Shown here: one piece after another, positions 10,163 through 20,829 of the stretch
Layout: each line of letters starts with the position of its first letter
Position numbering within the stretch: position 1 is the first letter of the stretch
Assembly (NCBI GenBank): GCA_016271365.2
Contig: CM028129.1
Span: 1,007,203,501 to 1,007,267,500 of the forward strand
DNA from: Neoceratodus forsteri
Lineage: Eukaryota > Chordata > Ceratodontiformes > Ceratodontidae
Reading direction: 5' to 3'
DNA length: 64,000 nucleotides
The notes under the pieces: model-generated
The model's input: only the letters and a program-made list of their open reading frames with translations
Database searches by the model: none
Told to the model about the DNA's origin: nothing
Position numbers and translations under genes: made by a program

Positions 10163-11788
10163 TGTAACCCCTTTGTTACCCGGGGTTACTAGAATCCCAG
10201 TAAGACCTAGTGGTAGGCAGGGAAGGCAGCTTGTGAAACTCCAGTTTAATGGGTTTCACACTGTCTCACTCTGTCCTCAGTCACAGCCGCGACTGGAGAG
10301 ATGACATCATTATAGAACTGTTACAGCTGCATGAGCCACATTTGGAATCTTCAGCTCAGAGTAGTTCTAGAACCTTGGGAATTTGAAAAGGTCTTCCGTT
10401 TGTCCTTGAGCAAGAAGGAAGCATCAGACTGTAGTTTGAGTTTGCCTCCACACAGAAGGAGTTTTCTGTGTTTCACCATTCTTCAAGTGGTGGAGACAGT
10501 CCCTCGTCTCAGTGCCCCTCCCGGCGGGCGGTAGGAAAAGGTCTGTGGGTTCCAGGGGCAATCCCCTTTTCCCACCAAGGAAAGAAGCTGCCTGAAATTA
10601 CTTTGTCTGTTTGGGTATACAGAAAAGGTTAAAGGACTTCGCCTGTGGGGCCCTGCAACGATTGGGTGAGTGTTTGACTCCAGTGTAAGGGGCAAACAAC
10701 TGTTTTTTCAGTCAGGAAATGTTATTGGGGACTGCTGTTTGGGAGGACTATATACACTAGGATGAACAAATGGAGCAGTCAATTTAGTTTCAAGTTTCAA
10801 ATGGTTTTATTGGGGACTGCTGTTTGGGAGGACTATATACACTAGGATGAACAAATGGAGCAGTCAGTTTAAAGATTAAATGGATTTAGAGTTCACAGTA
10901 GAGGGGGTGCATCAGTTCATCCACCATGCAATCTACATTTTTACAGTCTTGAAGTTTCTGTGTGTTCAGAGAAATGGCCGGGTATGGGCTGTGGGAGCTG
11001 GAGGTGGATAGATCCCCATCTTTAGTAACCAGGTCCACCTCTACGGATTTCTTCTGTTTTTGCTACTCGCCTCATGTGCTTGGCCAGTGATGGGGTGGGT
11101 ACCCAGACGTGGGTCGCAACTTGAAAATCTCTCTAGGAGTCACAGACTTCAAGTGGTGTGGGGAGCCACAGGATGGGAACATTACTCCTTGTTTGATAGG
11201 AGTTTTGAATTGGAAGTACGAAAACAAAATCTCTCTAGGAGTCGCAGACTTTAAGTGGTGTGGGGAGCCACAGTTTGGGAGCCTCCTTGTTTGATGGGAT
11301 GTCTTTCCAAGTAGAGTTTGGGTTCATTCACCAAGTGGACCGTCAGTAGAGTGGCCGGCAGGGGCGAGGCCAGTCAGGCTGTGTATCCAATGCGCATGCG
11401 AAGTCCGAGCTGAGTGCCTGGTGGGTCCAAAGCCAGACAACTGTTGAAGTGTTCATTCCTCAAATGGACGCTATGTTTAACCTCTAATCTGCATCACAGT
11501 TCGTAGCCCTGAGGACCATACAGAGCTTTGTTTATGTTCAGTGAGTTAATAAATAAAGCCACACTGAAAAATCCCAATTCTGGTTCTGGACATTACAGTT
11601 AGCTTCCTGTAGTTGGATTTACTTAGGTGCCTGTGCAGAGTAGTCAAACCTAGGCCTCTTGTGCCAAGTAGCCTCATCCTTCCCCGAACCCATAGATATA
11701 CAGCTCCCCACCAGGTATTGCTGCCAAATGCCAACAGCATGCCACCTGTCTTTGTTTTGGTAAAAGGACAGGGGTGGGGAGGGTTACA
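10163..11788 (+). repeat. 5' LTR (1,626 bp)
   Basis: Begins TGTAACCCCTTTG and ends AGGGTTACA. It contains an 85-bp tandem duplication (from 10,722 and 10,807), each copy with a TATA-like ACTATATACAC. A second imperfect 102-bp tandem repeat starts at 11,125 and 11,227. A poly(A) signal sits in AATAAATAAAG at 11,549-11,558. The tandem units probably act as U3 enhancer/promoter repeats (inference). Confidence 0.93.
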
Positions 11789-11792
11789 AAAA

Positions 11793-11805
11793 TGGAGGCA
11801 CCGCT
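11793..11805 (+). promoter_or_regulatory. Primer-binding site, tRNA-Thr type
   Basis: TGGAGGCACCGCT, four bases after the LTR, is complementary to the 3' end of a vertebrate tRNA-Thr (ending ..GCGGTGCCTCCA), 13 of 13 from memory of that tRNA. It primes minus-strand DNA synthesis. Confidence 0.7.
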
Positions 11806-12264
11806 TTGGATTTATTTGGGAAGGAAGGTGCTTGGGCAAGTAGGCTATCGTTTTGGCTATCTGGCAGTTGGTAGCCCAAAAAAGTTGAAGCAATTTCCCT
11901 AGTGTGTGCTGTGTGATGTAAATCTTGTGCTGCTGTTTAAAAATGCCAACTGTTTACCAAGGAGCTGTAAAGCCAAAGTGTGTGTCCTTGTCCTGCATCA
12001 ACATAGTTTACAGCGTTTGTCAGTTTTAAAATAAAGTTCTGTGAAGGAAAGTGTGGAAAACTAGGGGTAGCAACAGAGAAATTATGCCCTGGACATTGGA
12101 AATGCTTTCTGTGCAATGCTAGAGACTGCAGAGTTAATGGCAATGTTACATGGTTGAAATGGGCTCCCGCCGTGGAGTCAGTTGGAAAAAAAAAAGTGCA
12201 TCTTTTCAGTTTGAATTTGCCTGCTCGACGATCGCCGTGAGGAGAGGAGCCCTCGTGAGGAAGA

Positions 12265-12605
12265 AGAGGCTCATTTGCATGGCGTCGTGTGGTTGGTCAG
12301 TTTGCAATTAGTCCCGCCCCTCAGCCAGTTCTCCAGAGTCTGCTTCAGCATTCGAGAGGGAGACAGAGAGTAGTGCATGTACTGGCAGTGGAGGAGCATT
12401 TGCGAAGTGTTCAAAGCGCTGTAAATAGTGAAAAGTGACTTTGCTAGTTCAAAATCGGGCTTAACCCGCTTATCGGTTGTGGGATCAGTGAACTGTGTGA
12501 TTAATACTACGATCGTGGAGACTGCCTGCCCGTTTGCAATCTGAGGCCTTCAAAAATCTGGCTGTAGGCCATTTTCCTCCATCACAGCAATCTGCTACAA
12601 TAACA
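12265..12605 (+). promoter_or_regulatory. Internal promoter-like cluster and leader exon candidate
   Basis: Octamer ATTTGCAT at 12,273-12,280 and a GC box (CCCGCCCC) at about 12,312-12,319, in GC-richer DNA with CpGs, lie upstream of a good 5' splice site (ACA|GTGAGT, intron from 12,606). A matching acceptor (polypyrimidine then CTGCAG, 13,160-13,175) lies just before the ATG of the Cys-rich ORF. A transcript starting near 12,330 would splice directly to that ATG. It could equally be the downstream part of an LTR-driven leader. Inference from motifs only. Confidence 0.4.
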
Positions 12606-13177
12606 GTGAGTAAACGATTTAAAACTGCTCAAATCAGTGATTTTCAGTAATGCCATATAAAATGTGAGTGCAGCTGTATAGTCGCTTTGCAAGTAGCGAT
12701 TGTGTGATATCCTGCTAGCAAGTGCAAGTCTGTAAAGCCATTAAATGTGAGCATAGCAATGAAAGTAGCCTCAGTTTAAAGTTTGCAGCCAGAGAGAGTT
12801 GTGGGTTGTAAAATAAGTGCAACGCTAGTAAAAGCAGGCAATCCTGTGCTGAAACCTGAAGTTTTAAAAGGGACTGTGATTAAATAAATGTTGCCAGCAT
12901 GTGAAAAGTCCAAGGAAAATCCTGTAAATGTGAGAACAGCCAGAAAAGAGCAAGTTGTGCAGTTTGAAATAAAAGTTAATAGTAGCTGATGTAAATCGGG
13001 TGCGCAGTGGCTTGACCCAGAGTCTGAATGTTGATGCACAGGAGTGCTGCCGCCGCCATTACAGGGTGGGGTAGTAAAGTAAACACAGCAGCAGAGGAGC
13101 CATTTTAAAGCTACAGAGTGTGTTCATTTAAAGTGGGACTTTCAGTTACAGTGAACTTTTGTTTGTTTTCTGCAGTT

Positions 13178-14383
13178 ATGGCCTCAGGACCAGCTCGTTA
13201 CCCGGATCATGCCCGGGTTGCAGTAACAGCAGCAGTAAATAGATTGAGAGATATTGAAAATTGGTGCTATAGAGGGCAACTCCCTCCTGATGTGGCAATT
13301 CCTAATTATCCAGTGCGTGTATGCCAGATGTGCTTGAGTGCTGGAAGGGATGTCTTCATGATTCCTCACTGTGCTGGTTGTCTACAAAAATATGGCTTGT
13401 ATAAAGCGCCTCAAATTCGTTTGGCTCCCACATGGACACAACTTCAAGAATCTGCAGTTGGCAGCACACAGCATCAGGCGGACCCTGTGGAGGAAGGTCC
13501 CTGGGGAGTGTGGCACAAAGTTAGAGAGTGCAGAATTAGAGACTGAATCTGAAGTTGAAGTTTTAGATGCTGGATCTCAGAAAGCAAGTTCAGATAAAGC
13601 ATCAATAGACCCCTGGGTGGGGGGGCCTAGCCCAAGTCTTGAAGGTGAAGATGAGATGCGGGAGGCCGTTGAATGGGAGGTGTCGACCTCCGCTCCTAGT
13701 GATGAATGGATAGTCTCGGGGGTGAGAACTACTGCTCACTCTTGGGCTCAGATCCTCAGTGAAGAGGAAGATGAGGAGGAAACTAAGTGGCCTTGTGAGA
13801 TAGGAACGGGTACACAGCCTCAAGATCTTGCCTCGGAGGAATGTGTTCAAGAAGGTGGTGATGCCACTGCCCTGGCTTCACCAGAAGAAAAAGAGGTCAG
13901 GGATCCGTTTTTAATTTCATTGAGGATGCGAAGCTGGCAGAACCAGGACTGGCCACCCCCAAGCCAGGCCAGCGGTCTCAGATTGACCAAAGCAAGTAAA
14001 GAGGAGAGACTGGTTCGTAGAAAGGCCAATGAAATCTTTGGTATGACCTTTTCTACCTTTCCTCGGAGAGTCTGGGAGGAGATTGAGAACTGCAGGAAAT
14101 CCTGGATCTGGGATGAAGCAATGAAACATGTGCATCCTGGGGCTAACCAGCATGTAAAGAATAGACTGTTCCACGAAAGCATACACAGCGGAAGAGAAGC
14201 AGGACACTGTTTATGGACAGAGTGAGAATTGTGACGGAGAGGACGAAGTCTCCCGCTGTGAATTATGTGTGTCCAGATGGGTAATAATTCAAGCCCCTGA
14301 CCCCCTCTACTATTGGCCTCAGTGCAAGGACCTCCCAGAAATTAAGCCCGTGCCTACAAAATGGAGAGCCGAGCAGTGGTAGT
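13178..14383 (+). pseudogene. Unidentified Cys-rich/acidic protein of the LTR element, frame-broken
   Basis: I chose the ATG at 13,178 because it follows a strong 3' splice site at 13,175; the frame's earlier ATG at 13,118 lies in the predicted intron. The first ~112 residues contain C49-x2-C52 and H64-C65-x2-C68, a zinc-ribbon-like arrangement. The frame then shifts near 13,510-13,530 into one (open to 14,225) that is acidic (EEEDEEE near 13,760) and later basic (KASKEERLVRRKANEIF). A second shift near 14,190 gives a tail with CELC and a further Cys, ending at 14,383. About 400 residues in all. The two shifts make this copy non-coding unless frameshifting is programmed. No gag, pol or env motif is seen. 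It could be an accessory or transactivator-type protein or a captured host gene; unknown. Confidence 0.45.
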
Positions 14384-14637
14384 CAATACTGCCACATCTG
14401 AACTGTGAAGAACCTTTATTGAACTGCCAAAATGAATAAACAAAAATTCGGGGCCCCACATTAATCAGTCTACAGTAAACTGTCTGCAATCACCAACCAC
14501 CTACTGGTACCACCAGATGACTTCAGATCCAGAGAGGACACCAGCCCAGCTCTTTTCCTGTTCATCGCCTGGTAATCGGATGACGCCGGACCAGCTGTTT
14601 CTCTTTTTGTTCCTGTTCTAAGGTTCCTTCTCCAGTT
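14384..14637 (+). other. Non-coding spacer between the two ORFs of the LTR element
   Basis: No frame of note. Contains AATGAATAAAC near 14,430, a possible poly(A) signal (AATAAA) for the first ORF. Confidence 0.4.
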
Positions 14638-14779
14638 ATGACATCAGCCCAGCTGTTTCCAGATGTGCACTCCTGTGGGTTCCTGGAAGATGTCCACCCA
14701 GCTGTATCAGAAGAAATGCTGCCAGGGAGAGTCTTTGGCAGGGACCAGGTTGGTGACGTTCGAATACTTCAAGAGGCTG
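14638..14779 (+). CDS. Small second ORF of the LTR element, first coding exon candidate
   Basis: ATG at 14,638 follows a 3'-splice-like tract (CTTCTCCAG ending 14,635), the same ATG-after-acceptor layout as the larger ORF. 47 complete codons run to a consensus donor (CTG|GTGAGT, intron from 14,780). Unspliced, the frame stops after 61 codons. A downstream acceptor ends at 15,224. The exon after it is in frame and carries 8 Arg/Lys in 10 codons before a stop at 15,272. Function not recognised. Confidence 0.35.
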
Positions 14780-15224
14780 GTGAGTCAAAAATCTCTTTTT
14801 ATTCTATCTTTATGACATTGTAATACACACCTTACACTACAGACTTCAAACAGTGTGTGAACTGTCCGCAAAGACTCTCCCCTTCAGGATTATGGCCTTA
14901 AAAGACTATGCTCATGGGGCTCCGGCCCAGGAGAGACTCTTTAATGGACTGGCCTTCGGGCCTTATAGTCACTAATTGGACATTTAGGGCATTCCATCCC
15001 CCAAAAAAGTGTATTGTTATCAATGTCATTTCTGTACTTAATTTATATACTGTCTTTTCTACTTTTCTAAAAAAATATATATTTTTTTCTTTTAGGATTG
15101 TTTAGTGTTTTGTTTATCCTGTATGGTAAGGGTTGTGGTTGTTGTTGTTGTAGTCATCGTTATTTAGGTAGATCGTAAATGCAGATTAGGGTGTTTTTTT
15201 TTTTGTTGTTTGTCTTTTCTACAG

Positions 15225-15274
15225 GTGTTCCTGGAAGAAGAAGAGAAGACAAGAAGAGGAGGAGGGCTCATTGA
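15225..15274 (+). other. Short basic-rich exon candidate
   Basis: Preceded by a long T-rich tract and CTACAG (acceptor ending 15,224). In the phase set by the 14,780 donor it reads a run of arginines and lysines, then stops. Such tails act as nuclear or RNA-binding signals in some retroviral regulatory proteins; whether that holds here is untested. Confidence 0.35.
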
Positions 15275-15712
15275 GTTCCTCATTTCAGTGTATGTTTAGA
15301 AATTAAAGTACTGTTTGTGTTTCTAATGTTGTAGTTGCAGGCTGCCAAAGGTGGGGAGGTCCCGGGTTTTGTTTTATTTGGGATGTTATGTAGAGGCAGA
15401 TAGGTTTTCCCTAGAGGGTAAGGGGGATAGACAGGCTGTGGTCCTGAGCGGCCGTGGGATTGCAGTGCTGATCTTTCAGGGCTATGCTCTGGACGGTTCT
15501 ACCAGAGCCACTAGGTGTCCATAGTAAGTGGATAGAGTAGAGGCTGAAATGTCAGCTATAGGCCTCTAGGCCCTTAGTGTTGCCTACCTGTGCTTGCACC
15601 ATGCGGTGGGAGGAGCCTGATCACCCCCTCCCATGAGTAGCACATAGGGTGGGATGGCCTAAGGCCGGGTGCATAATGACTGGGGACAGTCATTTTCCTG
15701 GTCAAGGGTGAA
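15275..15712 (+). other. 3' non-coding part of the LTR interior
   Basis: No ORF. A short purine-rich stretch, AAGGGTGAA (15,704-15,712), directly precedes the 3' LTR and is the only polypurine-tract candidate; it is weaker than a typical tract. Confidence 0.4.
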
Positions 15713-17326
15713 TGTAACCCCTTTGTTACCCGGGGTTACTAGAATCCCAGTAAGACCTAGTGGTAGGCAGGGAAGGCAGCTTGTGAAACTCCAGCTAAAT
15801 GGGTTTCACACTGTCTCACTCTGTCCTCAGTCACAGCTGAGACTGGAGAGATGACATCATTATAGAATTGTTACAGCTGCATGAGCCACATTTGGAATCT
15901 TCAGCTCAGAGTAGTTCTAGAACCTTGGGAATTTGAAAAGAGTCTTCCGTTTGTCCTTGAGCAAGAAGGAAGCATCAGACTGTAGTTTGAGTTTTGCCTC
16001 CACACAGAAGGAAGTTTTCTGTGTTTCACCATTCTTCAAGTGGTGGAGACCGTCCCTCGGTCTCAGTGCCCCCTCCCTCGGGGGTGAAAAAAGGTCTCTG
16101 TGGGTTCCAGGGCAATCCCCTTTTCCCACCAAGGAAAGAAGCTGCCTGAAATTACTTTGTCTGTTTGGGTATACAGAAAAGGTTAAAGGACTTCGCCTGT
16201 GGGGCCCTGCAACAATTGGGTGAGTGTTTGGCTCCAGTGTAAGGGGCAAACAACTGTTTTTTCAGTCAGGAAATGTTATTGGGGACTGCTGTTTGGGAGG
16301 ACTATATACACTAGGACGAACAAGTGGAGCAGTCAATTTAGTTTCAAGTTTCAAATGGTTTTATTGGGGACTGCTGTTTGGGAGGACTATATACACTAGG
16401 ATGAACAAATGGAGCAGTCAGTTTAAAGTTTAAATGGATTTAGAGTTCACAGTAGAGGGGGTGCATCAGTTCATCCACCATGCAATCTACATTTTTACAG
16501 TCTTGAAGTTTCTGTGTGTTCAGAGATATGGCCAGGTATGGGCTGTGGGAGCTGGAGGTGGATAGATCCCATCTTTAGTAACCAGGTCCACCTCGTTTCT
16601 TCTGTTTTGCTACTCGCCTCGTACGCGGCCGGTGATGGGGTGGAGTGACCAGATGTATGGTCTCAACATGAAATCTCTCTAGGAGTCACAGACTTCAAGT
16701 GGTGTGGGGAGCCGCAGGATGGGAACATTACTCCTTGTTTGATGGGAGTTTCGAATTGGAAGTACGAAAACAAAATCTCTCTAGGAGTTGCAGACTTCAA
16801 GTGGTGTGGGGAGCCACAGTTTGGGAGCCTCCTTGTTTGATGGGATGTCTTTCCAAGTAGAGTTTGGGTTCATTCACCAAGTGGACCATCAGTAGAGTGG
16901 CCCGGCAGGGGCAGGCTGTGTGTATCTGTCATGCAGTCGGGCTGAGTGCCTGGTGGGTCCAAAGCCAGACAACTGTTGAAGTGTTCATTCCTCAAATGGA
17001 CCGCTGTGTTTAACCTCTAATCTGCATTACAGTTACGTAGCCCTGTGGGGACCATACAGAGCTTTGTTTATGTTCAGTGAGTTAATAAATAAAGCCACAC
17101 TAAAAATCCCAATTCTGGTTCTGGACATTACAGTTATTGTTTCCTGTAGTTGGATTTACTTGGGTGCCCCTGTGCAGAGTAGTCAAACCTAGGCCTCTTG
17201 TGCCAAGTAGCCTCATCCTTCCCCGAACCCGTAGATATACAGCTCCCAACCAGGTATTGCTGCCAAATGCCAACAGCATGCCACCTGTCGTTGTTTTGGT
17301 AAAAGGACGGGGTGGGGAGGGTTACA
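15713..17326 (+). repeat. 3' LTR (1,614 bp)
   Basis: Matches the 5' LTR along its length, including both internal tandem duplications (85-bp units at 16,276 and 16,361) and the AATAAATAAAG signal near 17,090. Small indels distinguish the copies. It ends GGGTTACA, followed by TTTA. Confidence 0.93.
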
Positions 17327-17377
17327 TTTATTTTCATCGTTATTCTTCTGTTTAAAGATTAGCCATTGTATAATAGG

Positions 17378-17496
17378 AATAATGCACTCCAAGGTGGGTG
17401 TTATGCTGGGATAACATCACTTTTCAGGTGTCGGATGTCCAACCACCCGAGGCAGGATGTTATCCCAGCGTAACACCCACCCTGTTGTGCATTATT
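17378..17496. repeat. Hairpin miniature repeat
   Basis: Arms 17,378-17,418 and 17,456-17,496 pair nearly fully (AATAATGCAC...GGATAACATC), with a 37-base loop. Probably a foldback MITE; no TSD identified. Confidence 0.75.
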
Positions 17497-17499
17497 CAT

Positions 17500-19690
17500 T
17501 TATAATTAATGGGTTGCATTTTTTCCCATTGAAAAAGGCGTGTATTTTATGGCATTTTTTCCAATACACGGCTCTTTGTGTCATACTGTAGGCGGTACCT
17601 GAGAAGAGCGAGTGGTCCAGATCCCTGCTGTGCGCTAAGGTTCCCCATTTTTTTTATTTTAAAAATAGCTTTGATCCCTCGTCATCAATCTCACACTCTC
17701 TGTCAGGCCGGAAGAGACAGGAGCGTCAAGGGCAGCAAGGCCCCCAAGTCATCCCTCCTACTGCCTGTCTCCAGCACCCCTCGCCAGCCAGCACCTCTTG
17801 CCTCCTTGTCCTCTAACTTCACCCCGGGCCAAGGTGGTGAGTAGACAGTAGCACCACTGGCCAGTGCTCACCACCTGGATCAAAATAAAAAAACCTTTTT
17901 ATTTCCACAATGAAGAGTGAGGGCAGACAGGAGTCGGTGAAAAAACGTGGTCCATCTATCTCCTTTCTGTCTAGAAATTATACTTTCTTTACACCTTCTG
18001 TGTACTTAATACCTTCTATCTGTAATGGGGTAGAGGTCAGGGCAAGTACCTTATTCTCTGTCTCCTCCTTTTTTGTTAGTAAACATACTTATTTTAAGCT
18101 GATCTGGGGAAGAGATCAAAAGTCCCTTTCTTTTTGCCTCTTTTGTTATCCCATTTTCTGGTGGATCAATCGGAACTTGTTCCTGTAGCCCTAACTGGCT
18201 TCTAGTGGTTACCATGATTCGATTATATTTCGATGCAAATCAGAAAGGAGGAGGAGGTTTCATTATCTAGTCTGTTATCTGCGTCTATGTCTTGGCTAAC
18301 TTTGGAGGATACAATTATAAAATATGAAGCACAAAAGTAAGAAGTGCTCCAGATAACATTTTCTCAGGGTAAGTACCAGCCCCTAGCCCTGACTAATAAA
18401 ACAGATACTTCTCTCTGCAATGTGACTCATATGCTGGTTATATCATTCAACTATGTACAACTGAAGTAGTAAATAGAATAATTAATAGGTAGTTATAAAT
18501 GGATTAAGATAAATAAATAGTTATAACTAAAAAAAGAATATATATATCAGTTAGTGAGTTAATAATTCTCAGCCAAAATCTGTTTTTTTTTTGGGTTGCC
18601 GTCAGCCTCAAAAGTTCATTGGTGTTCCGTGTAGGATTCTTGTAAGGCATTGGTACTCCTCGTAGGCCAGCAATGGCCTTATAGTTCTGCAGCACTTCCA
18701 AAATTCAGATACAGAATATCCTAGGGCTACTGCTATTCTGATTTTTAGTTCAGACTTCTACACTTGTCTCCTGGGGGCATCCTCCAGTATCGTGGTTATC
18801 CCCATGGTCCACTTAATTTTACAGATCCTGGGTGGCAGCCCTGTTAGCAATATCAAATACTTCCATCAATTTTTGTCTTCCAGACTGGCGGTGGGAAGCT
18901 CCACACTCATACATAAAGAAAAAAAAAGGAAAGGCAAAGGGATCCGTGAGAATAAGGAAAAAAAAAAAACTTAGTCAAATATATACCATACATAAACGAG
19001 CAGTAGTAAAATATAACTAAATTGAGCTCTGAATGAAAACAGCTCAGGGATTAAAACATCTATATCTGTAATTGTGGGGGGGTCCAGAAAGAGGCTGACT
19101 CTAAATCATAGCATCTATTCATATGGCTTCCAATAGTAAGGTTTAGTATTAGTGGTATTAATACAAATTGTATCAGATAGAGTATTTAGTTATTGCCACA
19201 GCCGACAGACTTTCTCTATTAAGCCTTACCAGCCTAAAAACTAGGGTACAGGGACACCAAAACCATAATAAGTTGAGCTTTTTTTACCAACTGCTTATAG
19301 GCTAGACCCCTGCAAATAAAGAGTACTTCTTCCTTGTCTTGTTGAGTGATACTCATTGGGGAAAGACTGCCGAACAAGAGTGAGCCAAAAAGAAATCCCT
19401 TACAGTTCTCTCCAAAATCAGCATGCCGCTACTGATGTTAGTAGATTTGGAGTGAAAAAATGGTGCCTGTCTGTATGAGACGCCAGTGCATGCCCCTTAT
19501 AGGGAATGGTCACGTGACTCAACCCGCCAAATTAAATTTTGAATTTGGATTTGGGTTGTTTATGACCCCTGATGAATTTAACTAAAAACTCTTTCCACCT
19601 CTGAGTTTAAAAAGAAGTTAGGAGAAAAAAATAAAAAAGGAAAAAAAAATCACCATATTAAAAAATTTGTATCATGAAATAGAGCAAAGG
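17500..19690. other. Unassigned; possible LINE 5' UTR/ORF1 debris on the minus strand
   Basis: A GC-richer patch (17,580-17,870) is followed by AT-rich DNA. On the minus strand short lysine-rich frames occur (18,000-18,250; 18,504-18,701), and CpG-containing sequence near 19,440-19,520 resembles a LINE leader. Stops are frequent and no motif is secure. Could be the 5' part of a decayed LINE. Confidence 0.25.
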
Positions 19691-20380
19691 TGACTAGTAG
19701 TAAATATGACAGGAAGGCTGAGAGACAGGTAAAATCACTTTCTTCAGAAGTGAATTGCAATAATTTTCATGTGGCTGCAGGAATATGCTGTTCGCTGCTC
19801 TTTCCTCAGCACCTAGGTTCCTCCATTCCTAAGCACTCTCTGCTCATCACAGGTCTGCTTCTCCTGCTGACAGCCCTTCACATGGCCCGCTGCCTCTTTC
19901 TCTCCAGCGGGCGGGCTCTTGGCCACTATCAGACTCCTGACACTGCAAAAAGACAAAAAAGCAGTGGCAGGAGAAGCAGTCCAACAGTACCAGCCGCACA
20001 AGACAGACTGGAAAGGGAGCTAGAATAATCAGTCTCAATCATAATAGTGAACAGGCAACAGTGGCATACCTGTTTATGAAAGTATCAGGCCTTCTATCTT
20101 CCCTGCCACCTGTGCTCCTCCTCTGTACAGTAGCATGCAGCAGCTCCGTCTCTCTGACTCCAACAACTTTGATGTGGCACACCCCCATGCTCTCCCTTGC
20201 TGCACATCATAGAGATTACCTATGTAGTTCTGACATTCAGTCTCCCAAACTCCAGAAGCCCAAGTTCGGGAGACCAACAGGGTCTCATGTGCAATGTGGG
20301 GGAACTAAAATAACAAACTTCGAGGGGGAGCAGACTTTGGAGCAGGTTAAAAAATTTATGGGGGGACAGAAGAGTGCCTT
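19691..20380. other. Unassigned stretch
   Basis: No repeat end or protein motif recognised. The open frame 20,061-20,621 crosses this region but has low-complexity composition and no support. Confidence 0.4.
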
Positions 20381-20389
20381 GCAAAAATT

Positions 20390-20465
20390 TGCACCCCGGG
20401 AAGAGAACCCAGGTCTAGAATGCCATACTGGCCAAGCTGCTAAGGGCTTAGCCCTCCATGCCACA
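20390..20465 (-). repeat. tRNA-derived SINE head (candidate)
   Basis: On the minus strand a pol III A-box-like TTAGCAGCTTGGCC and a B-box-like GGTTCTCTTCC lie about 35 bases apart, the spacing of a tRNA gene, within ~75 bases. Stems are poor, so it is not a working tRNA. Could be chance. Confidence 0.3.
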
Positions 20466-20829
20466 GGAACAGCTCAGCCAGCTTCTGCATCCTCCCCTCT
20501 CTTGTGGTGCTTGACTAGGGGTAGGGTAATGGTTCATCACATCTGCTACCATACCCCTGTCGGCACCAGCTTCCATTCTGTCAGGCAGGTGTGTGTTGCG
20601 CTGCCGGCCTTGGGATCCTGAATGTCGGGATTCTGAGTGTTAGCATAAAGAAGGGATACCCATCATAGCGCGGAGGTGTGGAAATTAATCGGGAAGTGGA
20701 ATGGATCGACTGGTCACCATGTCAGGACCAAACTACGGTCCCTTCCCATTCGAAAATGGCCACAGAAAAATTAACATTTATGCAGAGAGACTATCGCTAG
20801 TACAAGCAAATTTACCCTTAATCTCTGAA
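20466..20829. other. Unassigned stretch before the CR1 fragment
   Basis: No motif or repeat boundary recognised. Confidence 0.3.

Larger units (their letters stand above)
10163..17326 (+). mobile_element. LTR retroelement (ERV-like or other), no pol, near-complete ends
   Basis: Two long direct repeats start TGTAACCCC and end GGGTTACA (TG...CA) and are flanked by the same 4 bases, TTTA (10,159-10,162 and 17,327-17,330). A tRNA-Thr-type primer site follows the first LTR. The 3,924-bp interior has no visible gag, protease, RT or integrase. It holds an unidentified Cys-rich ORF with frame breaks, a small second ORF, splice-like signals and a promoter-like cluster. The two LTRs differ only by scattered substitutions and short indels, so insertion is fairly recent. 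Without pol it must have been moved in trans or lost pol. A 4-bp TSD and 1.6-kb LTRs fit several retroviral and Gypsy-type groups; no assignment made. Confidence 0.9.

Noticed and set aside
13118..13177. Earlier ATG for the Cys-rich ORF
   Set aside because: It lies upstream of a strong splice acceptor (ends 13,175) and reads through its polypyrimidine tract; the ATG at 13,178 is the better start.
20061..20621. 186-codon ORF
   Set aside because: Low-complexity composition, overlaps a tRNA-like segment and has no conserved motif.
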